Below, piece after piece: positions 35,209-43,976 of a stretch of DNA of 64,000 nucleotides; the stretch's first letter is position 1; every line of letters starts with the position of its first letter. Location of the stretch: the NCBI GenBank assembly GCA_002319795.1, contig DCFU01000004.1:30235-94234 (forward strand), in the 5' to 3' direction. The notes under the pieces were generated by a model. The model was not told the origin of the DNA. It worked only from the letters and a program-made list of their open reading frames with translations, and searched no databases. The translations under genes were made by a program, and so were the position numbers. This DNA is from Megamonas sp. UBA1796. Lineage in GTDB: Bacteria; Bacillota; Negativicutes; Selenomonadales; Selenomonadaceae.

Positions 35209-36858
35209 TTAATTAAAAAAACAGGATTTACCAATAAACTCCCGCAGGATGGAGTTATTTGGGATATCATCTTCAGCATAAATGTCATCGAAATATCTGC
35301 AGAAATCCAGCAGTCGGATGGCTTTTGTATATTCCGGTTCTTCCGGAGTAATTTTTTCCAACAGTGGTGTTACATATTTTTTCAATATGCCCACTTCATA
35401 AATCAATGCCGAATTAAACATAACATCCGCTTCTTCCTGAAATGGGAAAATATTTTTTTCCTCACCTGCACGGACATCCGGCCATTGGCGAAGGGTTTTC
35501 AAGGCAGAAGAAGCTCTTGTCTGATAGTCCCGCACGATGCGTCGAAGCAGCCGCGCATCTGTGGTAGGTATGCGGTTATGTGCATCAATATTAAGCTGTG
35601 TTAACGCACTGATATAGATTTTATATTTTTTTTCACGTGGAATAGATGCCGTAAGCTTCTCATTTAGTCCATGAATGCCTTCTATAATAATAGGCTGCTT
35701 CCTGCCAAGGCTTATTGGCACATTCCCCTCCCATTCCCGTTTTCCAGTGACAAAATTATAGTGTGGCAGCGTAGCCTCACGTCCCTTTAACAGTTCCACA
35801 AGATGCTTATTGAATAGATCCACATCCAGAGCCGCCAAGGCCTCAAAATCATATTCTCCTTTTTCATTTTTTGGTGTTTGTTCCCTGTCACAAAAATAAT
35901 CATCCAGTGATATCGATACAGGCTTAATGCCATTTACCCGAAGTTGTATCCGAAGCCGCTGTGCAAAGGAGGTTTTTCCAGACGAAGAAGGACCGGCAAT
36001 AAGGATTAAGCGTAAGGTGTCAATATCTTGTGTAATATGATCGGCAATCTGGGCTATTTTTTTTTCTTGCAGGGCTTCTGAAATGCGAATAATATCGCCG
36101 ATATCACCCATTTTATTATGCCGGTTCAGATCCGGTACGTAGTCGCAATGCAGAATACCCGCCCACTCTTTCGACTCAGCTAAAACAGTCGTGAATTTTG
36201 CCTGGTTTGAAGAAGCCGGAACAACTTCCGGATTGTCCTTTTGCGGCGTGCGGATGAGGATTCCCGGAGCGTAATAATCCAGGGCAAAACATCCCAGACA
36301 AGCAGTGGAACCAAGCATTGCTCCATAGAGATAATCATAGAACTCTCCGCAGTAATAAATGCTGACGCGTTCCTGGGATAAAGCTGTTATAAGATTGGCT
36401 TTTTCTATTTGCTGTGATTCTTTAAAAATACGGACAGCCTCTTCACGAGGCAGGCTTTTTTTCTGGATGGGTCTGTTTTCTATCACAATTTGCCGCATAC
36501 AATCTTCTATCTTTTTAACGACTTCTTCATTTAGCCCGCCTTCCATGGAAATATCACAATATAATCCCTTATTGGCTGAAAATTTTACAACTACTTCCGC
36601 TGAAGGATAAAGCTCATGCACGGCTGTTATAAGCAGGAACACTACAGAACGGCGATATATATTAAGTCCATCTTCACTTGACATATCGATGAACTCAATA
36701 GTTTGATAATTCCCTACCGGGGTTTGCAGATCACGGATTACATTATCAAGTCTTGCCGCTACAATTTTGTGTTCATATGAATGCTGATGCTCTTCAGCAA
36801 TCTCCTGCAAAGTGACAGATTGTTCGTACTTTTTTTCGTAGCCTTTGGTAATCATCAT
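35209..36858 (-). CDS. Nucleoside (uridine-type) kinase with N-terminal TGS/editing-like region
   Basis: A 549-residue protein of the group annotated as nucleoside kinase: an N-terminal threonyl-tRNA synthetase-like region (about 1-260, with the YCGEFYDYLYG and FALDYYAPGILIRTP segments) fused to a phosphoribulokinase/uridine-kinase P-loop domain, Walker A IAGPSSSGKTSFAQRL near residue 293. The kinase half shows DDYFCDRE and PIIIEGIHGLN. It probably phosphorylates uridine/cytidine or a related compound, but the substrate is unproven. ATG 36858 follows GGAAAAGGGTG; the frame to 36933 lacks a site and encodes an improbable hydrophobic lead. A hairpin with T-run near 35160-35190 ends it. Confidence 0.85.
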   Translation of the reverse strand: MMITKGYEKKYEQSVTLQEIAEEHQHSYEHKIVAARLDNVIRDLQTPVGNYQTIEFIDMSSEDGLNIYRRSVVFLLITAVHELYPSAEVVVKFSANKGLYCDISMEGGLNEEVVKKIEDCMRQIVIENRPIQKKSLPREEAVRIFKESQQIEKANLITALSQERVSIYYCGEFYDYLYGAMLGSTACLGCFALDYYAPGILIRTPQKDNPEVVPASSNQAKFTTVLAESKEWAGILHCDYVPDLNRHNKMGDIGDIIRISEALQEKKIAQIADHITQDIDTLRLILIAGPSSSGKTSFAQRLRIQLRVNGIKPVSISLDDYFCDREQTPKNEKGEYDFEALAALDVDLFNKHLVELLKGREATLPHYNFVTGKREWEGNVPISLGRKQPIIIEGIHGLNEKLTASIPREKKYKIYISALTQLNIDAHNRIPTTDARLLRRIVRDYQTRASSALKTLRQWPDVRAGEEKNIFPFQEEADVMFNSALIYEVGILKKYVTPLLEKITPEEPEYTKAIRLLDFCRYFDDIYAEDDIPNNSILREFIGKSCFFN

Positions 36859-36936
36859 ATTAAGCACCCTTTTCCTATCAAAATTAAGAAGGATCAGACA
36901 AATATATATACATATATTTACCCAATCCCGCATTCA

Positions 36937-37932
36937 TTAAAATATCCATAATACAATCTGATAAGCCAGCGCTCCCATGAGTGCCGTACAAGGAATCGTC
37001 AGTATCCAGGCAATCACCATCTGCTGCGCAACACCCCAGCGAACCGCACTGATGCGTTTTGCTGTGCCTACTCCCATGATAGATCCGGAAACAACATGTG
37101 TCGTACTTACCGGCAAATGAAGCAAAGTTGCAGAAAAAATAACGATAGAAGAATTAAGATCCGCTGCAAATCCGCTGATTGGCTCAAGTTTAAAAATCTT
37201 GCCACCGATAGTCTTTATAATTTTCCAGCCACCGATAGCCGTGCCAAACCCCATAGCTGTAGCTGCCAGAATCTTGACATAAAAAGGCACCTCAAAAGCA
37301 TCGATATACCCTCCGGTCAATAAAGCCAATGTGATAATACCCATTGATTTCTGTGCATCATTCGATCCATGTGAAAACGCCATCATCGCTGCCGAAAGAA
37401 GCTGCATCTTCTTGAACTTCCAATTGATTACCGAAGGACTGAATCTCCCAAATATGCGATAAAGCAATGTCATAATTATGCACCCTGTCACAATGGCAAT
37501 AATGGGTGATACTACAAGGGATAATATGATTTTACCTATACCATAAAAATTCAATCCTGAAGGCCCCGTAGAAATAAGCATAGCACCAATGATGCCCCCA
37601 ACCAGAGCATGTGAAGAACTGCTTGGAAGAGCAATCCACCAAGTAAGCAAATTCCATATGATAGCACCGATCAGAGCTGCTATGATAATATGCTCATCAA
37701 CATGCTGTGCTGATTTTACGATATCGGCACCGATGGTTTTGGCAACCCCCGTACTATACATTGCCCCGAGAAAGTTTAAGAAAGCAGCCATAACGATTGC
37801 TGCACTGGGACGGATAGCCCTAGTGGATACGGACGTAGCAATAGCATTTGCCGTATCATGAAAGCCATTAATAAAGTCAAAAATCAAAGCTAAAGCTATA
37901 ACAGTAAAAATCAGAATTTGTAATTCAGGCAT
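36937..37932 (-). CDS. pit: Inorganic phosphate transporter, PiT family
   Basis: A 331-residue membrane protein with about ten transmembrane segments. Both PiT signature motifs are present: FINGFHDTANAIATSVSTRA (residues about 22-41) and the inverted second half with FSHGSNDAQKSMGI and PVSTTHVVSG. It takes up phosphate with protons or cations. It overlaps the upstream DUF47 gene by 8 bp, the usual Pit/DUF47 pair. Start ATG 37932 lies inside the DUF47 frame. Confidence 0.93.
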   Translation of the reverse strand: MPELQILIFTVIALALIFDFINGFHDTANAIATSVSTRAIRPSAAIVMAAFLNFLGAMYSTGVAKTIGADIVKSAQHVDEHIIIAALIGAIIWNLLTWWIALPSSSSHALVGGIIGAMLISTGPSGLNFYGIGKIILSLVVSPIIAIVTGCIIMTLLYRIFGRFSPSVINWKFKKMQLLSAAMMAFSHGSNDAQKSMGIITLALLTGGYIDAFEVPFYVKILAATAMGFGTAIGGWKIIKTIGGKIFKLEPISGFAADLNSSIVIFSATLLHLPVSTTHVVSGSIMGVGTAKRISAVRWGVAQQMVIAWILTIPCTALMGALAYQIVLWIF

Positions 37933-38551
37933 ATTTCATTACCACGCCTCTAATCATATCAGATACTTTCTCACAATGATCCAGTGTATCCTCCAAATAT
38001 TCCAATACATCCTTCCATTTTATCAGCTCAATTGGGTCCTTAACCTTATCGAACAGAAAAGCAACCTCATGCCGATATACCCGATCCCCTTCACTTTCCA
38101 ACCTGCCAATTTTATGAGTAGATTCAAGAATCTGTGTTTGATTTTTTTTGATATCTTTCAGCAGGGAAAACGCTTTTATTATTTCTTCCGTACATTCAAT
38201 AAGCAGCTTTGTCAGAGAAACTGCACCTTCCTTTGCGGGCCCGGTACGGTACATAACAATACGCTGCAGTGTGCCCTGCAGGAAATCGACACCATCATCC
38301 AAACCATTCGCCAACGCGTAAATATCCTCACGGTCAATAGGTGTAATAAATGTCTGATTCAGCTTATCGATAATCTTATCATTCACTGCGTCTGCCTCAT
38401 GTTCGAGGTCAATAATTTCCTTCATCTTGTCTTCCGCCTTGCTATAGTCCAGCATGACTTCATCCATCATCAAAGCGCCTTTATAAAAGTACCCTGCACT
38501 TTCTACGAATAAATCAAAGAACTCCGTATCTTTGCGCTTAAAATTAAACAT
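37925..38551 (-). CDS. DUF47/PhoU-like partner of the phosphate transporter
   Basis: A 208-residue all-helical PhoU-like protein (DUF47, TIGR00153 type). MFNFKRKDTEFFDLF at the start, EHEADAVNDKIIDKLNQTF with the E-x-x-x-D metal-binding repeat near residue 50-66, and a second LESEGDRVYRHEV repeat are typical. It binds metal clusters and modulates the Pit transporter encoded downstream. GGGGAGG precedes the ATG. The pair forms one operon. Confidence 0.92.
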   Translation of the reverse strand: MFNFKRKDTEFFDLFVESAGYFYKGALMMDEVMLDYSKAEDKMKEIIDLEHEADAVNDKIIDKLNQTFITPIDREDIYALANGLDDGVDFLQGTLQRIVMYRTGPAKEGAVSLTKLLIECTEEIIKAFSLLKDIKKNQTQILESTHKIGRLESEGDRVYRHEVAFLFDKVKDPIELIKWKDVLEYLEDTLDHCEKVSDMIRGVVMKYA

Positions 38552-38658
38552 AGCGTCCTCCCCGAACTCTAATTTTGCTTTTATACAAATTTTACTATAC
38601 CATTATTTCTTTGATTCATCAATATAATTTTGCCATATATACAACAATTAGCAACAAT

Positions 38659-38701
38659 AAAAGGAAAGGAAATCTTTCACATAAAGACTTCCTTTCCTTT
38701 T
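38659..38701 (-). terminator. 19-bp terminator of the aminotransferase gene
   Basis: Arms 38659-38677 and 38683-38701 pair with one mismatch around CACAT; the stem is built of AAAAGGAAAGGAA and its complement. It starts 25 nt past the aminotransferase stop. Confidence 0.75.
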
Positions 38702-38725
38702 GTTAAATTTTTAACTATTTAATTA

Positions 38726-39976
38726 CTATTTACCCTCAACAAAATTCAAGGCATTCAGTGTCTTTTGCGCTATCCCTTTCATTTTCTGTGCAGATACCGC
38801 ACATACGGCAATCCTTACACCTATCTTGAGCGGCACTGCGAAAATAAGTTCTTCATGAAGCTTATTGCATACTGCTCCAGGATCTTTTGCAGGAACCGAA
38901 AGGAAGAAACCCGCTTTATAGGGCAGTGCCTTCAGTCCGCAAGCCTGTGCCTCCTGCATGAAAATCGCGCCTCGTTCACGAATCATCTGATACAGTACTT
39001 CTCTTTCCGCTTCAAACTTTTTCAAAAGTGCTGCATCTTGCTGTATCCTCGTAAGTACTGTCATCGCTCCACGATTGATATTTGACCAGGTAGCGCGGCT
39101 TGTATATTTATTGATATTTGCAAACTCTGTGATAATCTCCTTATTCGCAGAAAGACCAATCAAAGCACCTGTGCGCTGACCATACATGGTATAGCCCTTC
39201 GACATACTGAAGGCAAACATTACAAAAATGTTCTCTGGCAGACCACTGAATTGCTTCATAAATTTGCGTGTAGCACTTTTTTCTCCGGCATAATCTATAT
39301 AAGCAATATCAACTAAGATACTAATTTTTTTTCTGTCACCTTTGGCATGTTCCCTGCATACATCCAAAACCTTTGTCCAGTCGTTTTCCGACAGGCTGTA
39401 ACCCGTTGGATTATGTGCCGGTGTATTAATAACAATAAGGAGAGATTGCTGTACCTGTAGAAGTTCATCTACCTTGGCTGCAAAAGACTCAATATTAAAA
39501 TTCTGCGCTGCATCAAAGAGTTTATACGTTGCCAGCTTGCGTCCCGCTTCACCACAGAGCACATTATACGGACCCCAGAACCAGTCTGCGGTAAGCACCT
39601 GATCTCCTTTTTCCGAATAATTAGCAATTGCATGGTGGATTGCACCCGTACCACCTGCCGTAGCTACTGCGGCAAAATAGCCTTCTGGTTTCTGGTCGGC
39701 AAAGGTAAGGTCGATAACCGTATCCAGATAAGCCGGTATACCGGAAATCGGCGCATATGGGATAATATCATTCATAGGTAAGGAACGAAATACCTTTTCC
39801 ATTGTTGGTATGCAGGAGATTTTCCCTTCATCGTCCATAATAGCACCAATCGTCGCATTCGTAACCTTATCGGCACCAAATTCCTGCGCAGCCTTGACCG
39901 CAGCGCCACTAGCACCAAAAATTGCATCATTCAGGATTTTTCCCACAGAATGGGAAGCCGCCATACTTGTAGTCAT
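38726..39976 (-). CDS. Aspartate/aromatic aminotransferase-family PLP enzyme
   Basis: A 416-residue fold-type I aminotransferase. GGTGAIHHAIANY, the PLP-ring ADWFWGPYN, NTPAHNPTGYSLSE, LVDIAYIDYAG and the PLP-lysine FAFSMSKGYTMYGQR are visible, with KIGVRIAVCAV at the C-terminus. This pattern is that of the TyrB/AspC-like group rather than the AAT-Ialpha enzymes, so it may serve aspartate or aromatic amino acids. AGAGGGGGA precedes the ATG. It lies beside lysC but each has its own terminator. Confidence 0.87.
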   Translation of the reverse strand: MTTSMAASHSVGKILNDAIFGASGAAVKAAQEFGADKVTNATIGAIMDDEGKISCIPTMEKVFRSLPMNDIIPYAPISGIPAYLDTVIDLTFADQKPEGYFAAVATAGGTGAIHHAIANYSEKGDQVLTADWFWGPYNVLCGEAGRKLATYKLFDAAQNFNIESFAAKVDELLQVQQSLLIVINTPAHNPTGYSLSENDWTKVLDVCREHAKGDRKKISILVDIAYIDYAGEKSATRKFMKQFSGLPENIFVMFAFSMSKGYTMYGQRTGALIGLSANKEIITEFANINKYTSRATWSNINRGAMTVLTRIQQDAALLKKFEAEREVLYQMIRERGAIFMQEAQACGLKALPYKAGFFLSVPAKDPGAVCNKLHEELIFAVPLKIGVRIAVCAVSAQKMKGIAQKTLNALNFVEGK

Positions 39977-40101
39977 ATTACAATGTCCCCCTCTTGTTTA
40001 TGCTTTCATATCGCTTTATTTATATTCTTGTTTTGATTTTTATTTCCTGCCAAAATATCTAAGTATACAGAATAACTATACCATCTGTATGATTTAAACA
40101 T

Positions 40102-40133
40102 AAAAGGGCCGGCACATTTTGATGCACCGGTCC
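40102..40133 (-). terminator. Terminator of lysC
   Basis: Leftward, GGACCGGTGCAT pairs with ATGTGCCGGCCC (one mismatch, two G-U) with a CAAA loop, followed by TTTTATG. It begins 8 nt after the lysC stop. Confidence 0.75.
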
Positions 40134-40140
40134 TCTCTGG

Positions 40141-41370
40141 TTATTTTTCCGGGAAGAATTCTGCATGAATAGCGTTTACGGCTTCCGTAATTTGCGCATC
40201 CTTGATGAGACATGAAATGCTGATCTCTGAAGTGCTGATAACATCGATATTGATTCCTGCCTTAGAAAGCGCGCCGAACATTCTTGCCGCTATCCCAGGA
40301 TTACCAAGCATACCAGCTCCCACAATAGAAACCTTAGCAACATCTTCTTCAATAAGTACGGCAATTGCATTAAGTTTATCTGCAACCTTATCAACAATTT
40401 TCTTTGCCTGAGGTAAATCGCCGCTGGCAACCGTAAATACCATATCTGTAACATTTTTTTCAATATTACGTATGCTTTGGACAATCATATCAACATCAAT
40501 ATTGGCATTCGCCAGTGCTGAAAAAATAGAATGTGCAATGCCTGGATTGTTTGGTACACCAAGGACAGCAATCTTCGCTACCTTGGCATCATGCGCGACG
40601 CCCCTGATTACAAAATTTTCATCTTCCATTGTATAATCCTCCCTAATCATCGTTCCAGGCTTCGTTGTGAAGGTAGAACGAACATGTATCGGTATATTGA
40701 AAAATTTCCCCATCTCGACAGAACGTGGCTGCATGACGCCAGCTCCCAACCGAGCCATTTCCAACATTTCATAATAAGTAATCTCTTTCATTTTACGAGC
40801 ATTTTTTACAATACGCGGATCAGCGGAATAAACGCCATCTACGTCTGTGAATATCTCGCAGCTATCCGCTTTGAGCGCACCTGCCAAAGCGACAGCCGAT
40901 GTATCGGATCCGCCGCGGCCCAAGGTAACAGGATCACCGACATCATCACACCCTTGGAACCCGGCAACAACTACAATATTTCCCTTAGCAAGTTCTTCGT
41001 GGACACGTTTGGGCTGGATATCCGTAAGTTTTCCCTTGGTATGCACAGAATTGGTATGCATTCCTGCCAAGGATCCGGTCAGGGAAATGGCCTTATGCCC
41101 AAGCTTGTTAAAGGCCATTGTCAACAAAGCAATTGATACCTGTTCACCCGTTGTCAGAAGCATATCCATCTCCCGCATATAACGATATGGATCTTTATCA
41201 ATGCCCTGTGCCAAATTGATGAGATTGTCTGTCGTATCCCCCATTGCCGAGACTACCATAACAATCTGGTCTCCGGGCTTTTTTTCATCAAGAACCCTCT
41301 TAGCTACTGCCATAATTTTCTCCGTACTGCCTACGGAGCTGCCGCCAAATTTCTTTACAATTAGAGCCAT
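40141..41370 (-). CDS. lysC: Aspartate kinase
   Basis: A 409-residue aspartokinase, the first enzyme of the lysine/threonine/methionine branch. KKFGGSSVGS (residues 6-15) binds ATP, TLGRGGSDTSAVALA binds aspartate, and two ACT domains at about 265-409 give feedback control (VLGVPNNPGIAHSIF, then VGAGMLGNPGIAARMF). The length fits single-function, lysine- or threonine-sensitive enzymes. AGGAGGAG precedes the ATG. A promoter (TAGACG, 17 bp, TATAAT, 41517-41489) gives a leader of about 115 nt, too short for a lysine riboswitch. Confidence 0.95.
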   Translation of the reverse strand: MALIVKKFGGSSVGSTEKIMAVAKRVLDEKKPGDQIVMVVSAMGDTTDNLINLAQGIDKDPYRYMREMDMLLTTGEQVSIALLTMAFNKLGHKAISLTGSLAGMHTNSVHTKGKLTDIQPKRVHEELAKGNIVVVAGFQGCDDVGDPVTLGRGGSDTSAVALAGALKADSCEIFTDVDGVYSADPRIVKNARKMKEITYYEMLEMARLGAGVMQPRSVEMGKFFNIPIHVRSTFTTKPGTMIREDYTMEDENFVIRGVAHDAKVAKIAVLGVPNNPGIAHSIFSALANANIDVDMIVQSIRNIEKNVTDMVFTVASGDLPQAKKIVDKVADKLNAIAVLIEEDVAKVSIVGAGMLGNPGIAARMFGALSKAGINIDVISTSEISISCLIKDAQITEAVNAIHAEFFPEK

Positions 41371-41488
41371 GACTCTCCTCCTAAACTGACATCAAATGCC
41401 TATGAGAAACATCGTCGATTATGATAGATGTTCTTTTACCAAAAGACATTTGTTACAAAAATATTTTAAATAAGCTCAATTAGGTTAT

Positions 41489-41517
41489 ATTATACAAGAA
41501 TTTTATGTCTGCGTCTA
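41489..41517 (-). promoter_or_regulatory. Promoter of lysC
   Basis: TAGACG (41517-41512), a 17-bp spacer and TATAAT (41494-41489), read leftward. It is divergent from the uraA promoter about 40 bp to the right. Confidence 0.7.
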
Positions 41518-41552
41518 TAACAAATAATAAATTAAGCTATGTTAAAGAGATA

Positions 41553-41581
41553 TAGACATTTCACGAAATATATGGTATCAT
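41553..41581 (+). promoter_or_regulatory. Promoter of the uraA leader
   Basis: TAGACA (41553-41558), a 17-bp spacer and TATCAT (41576-41581). Transcription would start near 41588, just before the PyrR binding loop. Confidence 0.7.
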
Positions 41582-41595
41582 CATTTGAGAAATTG

Positions 41596-41689
41596 GCCTT
41601 TAAATTGATCCAGAGAGATTAAAAAGGCAGATATTGCGTCTGTAATACCGCCTCTTTAATCTCTTGCAACTTTTTGCAAGAGATTTTTT
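41596..41689 (+). ncRNA. PyrR-dependent attenuator leader of uraA
   Basis: Three overlapping hairpins are readable. (1) PyrR binding loop 41596-41628: stem GCCTTT/AAAGGC, a 5'-side AAA bulge, upper stem TTGATC/GATTAA and hexaloop CAGAGA, matching the consensus loop CNGNGA of PyrR sites. (2) Antiterminator: 41614-41628 pairs with 41650-41664 with one mismatch. (3) Terminator 41658-41689: AATCTCTTGCAA pairs perfectly with TTGCAAGAGATT around CTTT and runs into TTTT. The antiterminator shares its 3' arm with the terminator and its 5' arm with the binding loop, the classic design in which PyrR plus UMP favours termination. Confidence 0.9.
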
Positions 41690-41726
41690 AGCGCCAAAAT
41701 ATAAAACTAAAGGAGAATCACGTTTT

Positions 41727-42974
41727 ATGAACGAACGCACTATTCCTGTAGACAAAAGATTACCTCTGTTAGAAACAATTCCTTTGAGCCTGCAGCATCT
41801 TTTTGCTATGTTCGGTTCCACGGTGCTTGTCCCAATCCTTTTCAAGGTAAATCCTGCAACCATACTTTTATTCAACGGTATCGGCACGATTTTTTATCTC
41901 GTACTTTGCAAGGGTAAAATTCCTGCGTATCTTGGTTCAAGCTTCGCTTTCCTTTCGCCCGTATTCATCGTTCTCGCACGATACAGTTATGAGGCAGCTC
42001 TGGGCGGTTTCATTGTCGTCGGCATAGTTTTTTGTCTTGTCGCCCTCATCATTCGGATGATAGGCACTTCATGGATCAATGTGATTTTTCCTCCAGCTGC
42101 CATGGGTGCTATTGTCGCAGTCATCGGCCTGGAACTCATGCCGACAGCTGCCGGCATGGCTGGACTGACCACTGAAAAAACAGACCCAACTACAATTATG
42201 GTATCTATACTCACCCTGGCGATCACCGTCTTTGCCTCGGTAGCCTTTCGCGGTTTCCTGTCCATCATACCAATCCTGATTGGTGTCGTAAGCGGCTATA
42301 TCATTGCTGCGTTTACGGGTATCGTCGACTGGTCCGTTGTAGAGAACGCTCCATGGTTTGCTCTCCCTACGATTTATACTCCAACCTTTGACCTTGGTGC
42401 CATACTGATCATTCTGCCTGCTTCGCTGGTCGTCATAGCGGAGCATATCGGGCATCTTATTGTAACCGGGAATATTATTGGTAGTGACCTCACAAAGGAC
42501 CCAGGACTCGATCGCTCTATTCTGGGCAACGGTATATCGACCATAATTTCCGGCTTCTTTGGTTCGACACCAAATACGACTTACGGAGAAAATATCGGTG
42601 TCTTGGCAATAACCAAAGTATACAGCACCTGGGTCATTGGCGGAGCTGCCATATGCGCTATCCTGCTTTCCTGTTTTGGAAAACTAGCTGCCATTATCCA
42701 AAGCATCCCGACTCCTGTCATGGGCGGCGTGTCTATGCTGCTTTTTGGTGTCATAGCTGCATCAGGAATTCGTATCCTGGTTGAGAGCAAAGTAGATTAT
42801 AATAAACCGACGAACCTGCTTCTCACTTCGATTGTCATGGGCCTTGGTGTAAGTACAGCCAGCATCACGGTTGGCACAATCACCTTAAAGGGAATGGCAC
42901 TTGCCACTGTTGTAGCCATTATCCTTAGTGTGACCTTCCACTTCATCGCTCATTTGCGCAAAGAAGCAATGTGA
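41727..42974 (+). CDS. uraA: Uracil permease (NCS2 family)
   Basis: UraA (415 residues) is a uracil:proton symporter with about 14 transmembrane segments. PLSLQHLFAMFGSTVLVP at the start, the PAYLGSSFAF segment (about residues 70-79), the conserved AEHIGHL (His/Glu of the substrate site) and the GSTPNTTYGENIGVLAIT motif match the uracil branch rather than xanthine permeases. ATG 41727 has AGGAG eleven bases upstream. A PyrR attenuator precedes it, so uracil uptake should fall when UMP is high. The RluA synthase gene overlaps its stop. Confidence 0.95.
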   Translation: MNERTIPVDKRLPLLETIPLSLQHLFAMFGSTVLVPILFKVNPATILLFNGIGTIFYLVLCKGKIPAYLGSSFAFLSPVFIVLARYSYEAALGGFIVVGIVFCLVALIIRMIGTSWINVIFPPAAMGAIVAVIGLELMPTAAGMAGLTTEKTDPTTIMVSILTLAITVFASVAFRGFLSIIPILIGVVSGYIIAAFTGIVDWSVVENAPWFALPTIYTPTFDLGAILIILPASLVVIAEHIGHLIVTGNIIGSDLTKDPGLDRSILGNGISTIISGFFGSTPNTTYGENIGVLAITKVYSTWVIGGAAICAILLSCFGKLAAIIQSIPTPVMGGVSMLLFGVIAASGIRILVESKVDYNKPTNLLLTSIVMGLGVSTASITVGTITLKGMALATVVAIILSVTFHFIAHLRKEAM

Positions 42975-43849
42975 TGCTTATGGAATATATTGTCCCTGAA
43001 GCTCTGGCGGTTATGCCCGCCAGAGCCTTTTTTAAACAGCATATCAATATATCCTCCCGTCTCTGGAAAAAAATAAAGCACTCCGGACATTTTACCCTAA
43101 ACGGAATACCGGTCAATCCGGCTTTAACCATGGTAGTTTCCGGCGATATCATTACCTACGATATAGAAGAGCCTGCGAATACGATTCTTCCCATGGAACT
43201 GCCGCTTGATATACGTTATGAAGATGACTATATGCTGATAGTGAATAAACCTGCCGGCCAACTTGTGCACCCCTCTGTAAAAGAAAACACTTATACTCTC
43301 GCTAATGCTGTACTGGGCTATTATCAAAAAAAGGCATATCGCCATGCTTTTCATCCGGTACATCGCCTCGACCGGCTTACCTCCGGACTTGTGCTTATCG
43401 CCAAGTTGCCGCAAATACAATACCAGCTATCAAAATACCAAGCTTTCCAACGAGCCTATCTGGCCTTGATTCCTGGAAGACTTTCTCCTGCTGAAGGTCG
43501 TATAGAAGCTCCAATTGCCAGGAAAGAAGGGAGCATCATCGAACGTTGTGTTTCGTCAGATGGAAAATGTGCCGCTACCTGTTACAGGACACTGAAATGC
43601 TCTGAAGCATGCTCTTTGGTAGAGCTCCATCTGGAAACAGGCCGAACCCATCAGATACGTGTTCATTTAGCCCATATAAAACACCCCCTGCTCGGTGACG
43701 ATTTATATGGCGGTGACCAATCACTTATACAGCGGCAGGCTCTGCATGCGTATCATATAAAATTTCAACATCCTGTAACCGGAAAAATGATTACGCTTTT
43801 TTCTCCGCTTCCGGAAGATATGTCCAGTATTGTAACATCTTTCCTATGA
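42974..43849 (+). CDS. RluA/RluD-family 23S rRNA pseudouridine synthase
   Basis: A 291-residue pseudouridine synthase. A short S4-like N-terminal part (about residues 15-70) precedes the catalytic domain with the RluA signature VHRLDRLTSGLVLIAK (catalytic Asp near 135) and the GRTHQIRVHLAHIKHPLLGD motif. Its target uridine (16S, 23S or tRNA) cannot be told from sequence. The start is taken as ATG 42974, overlapping the uraA TGA by one base; GTG 42971 and ATG 42980 are alternatives, and no strong ribosome site is visible, consistent with coupling to uraA. Confidence 0.88.
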   Translation: MLMEYIVPEALAVMPARAFFKQHINISSRLWKKIKHSGHFTLNGIPVNPALTMVVSGDIITYDIEEPANTILPMELPLDIRYEDDYMLIVNKPAGQLVHPSVKENTYTLANAVLGYYQKKAYRHAFHPVHRLDRLTSGLVLIAKLPQIQYQLSKYQAFQRAYLALIPGRLSPAEGRIEAPIARKEGSIIERCVSSDGKCAATCYRTLKCSEACSLVELHLETGRTHQIRVHLAHIKHPLLGDDLYGGDQSLIQRQALHAYHIKFQHPVTGKMITLFSPLPEDMSSIVTSFL

Positions 43850-43926
43850 ATTGATATGGAATTTTAGTATTGTTGCCCATCGTTTATACGTGTTTGCAAA
43901 ACTTTATATTCCTGCACTCTTTTCTA

Positions 43927-43935
43927 TGATATAAT
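43927..43935 (+). promoter_or_regulatory. Extended -10 promoter of the aldolase gene
   Basis: TGATATAAT at 43927-43935 (extended -10) lies about 40 bp ahead of the aldolase ATG. No strong -35 box is seen. Confidence 0.6.
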
Positions 43936-43976
43936 AATCTCGTTGGTACTATTATTTTATTAGGGGGTAATGATAA

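Noticed and set aside
41371..41517. Lysine riboswitch before lysC
   Set aside because: The leader is only about 115 nt and shows no lysine-box core.
41596..41689. Purine riboswitch before the NCS2 permease
   Set aside because: The conserved purine aptamer core is absent, while the PyrR loop fits well.
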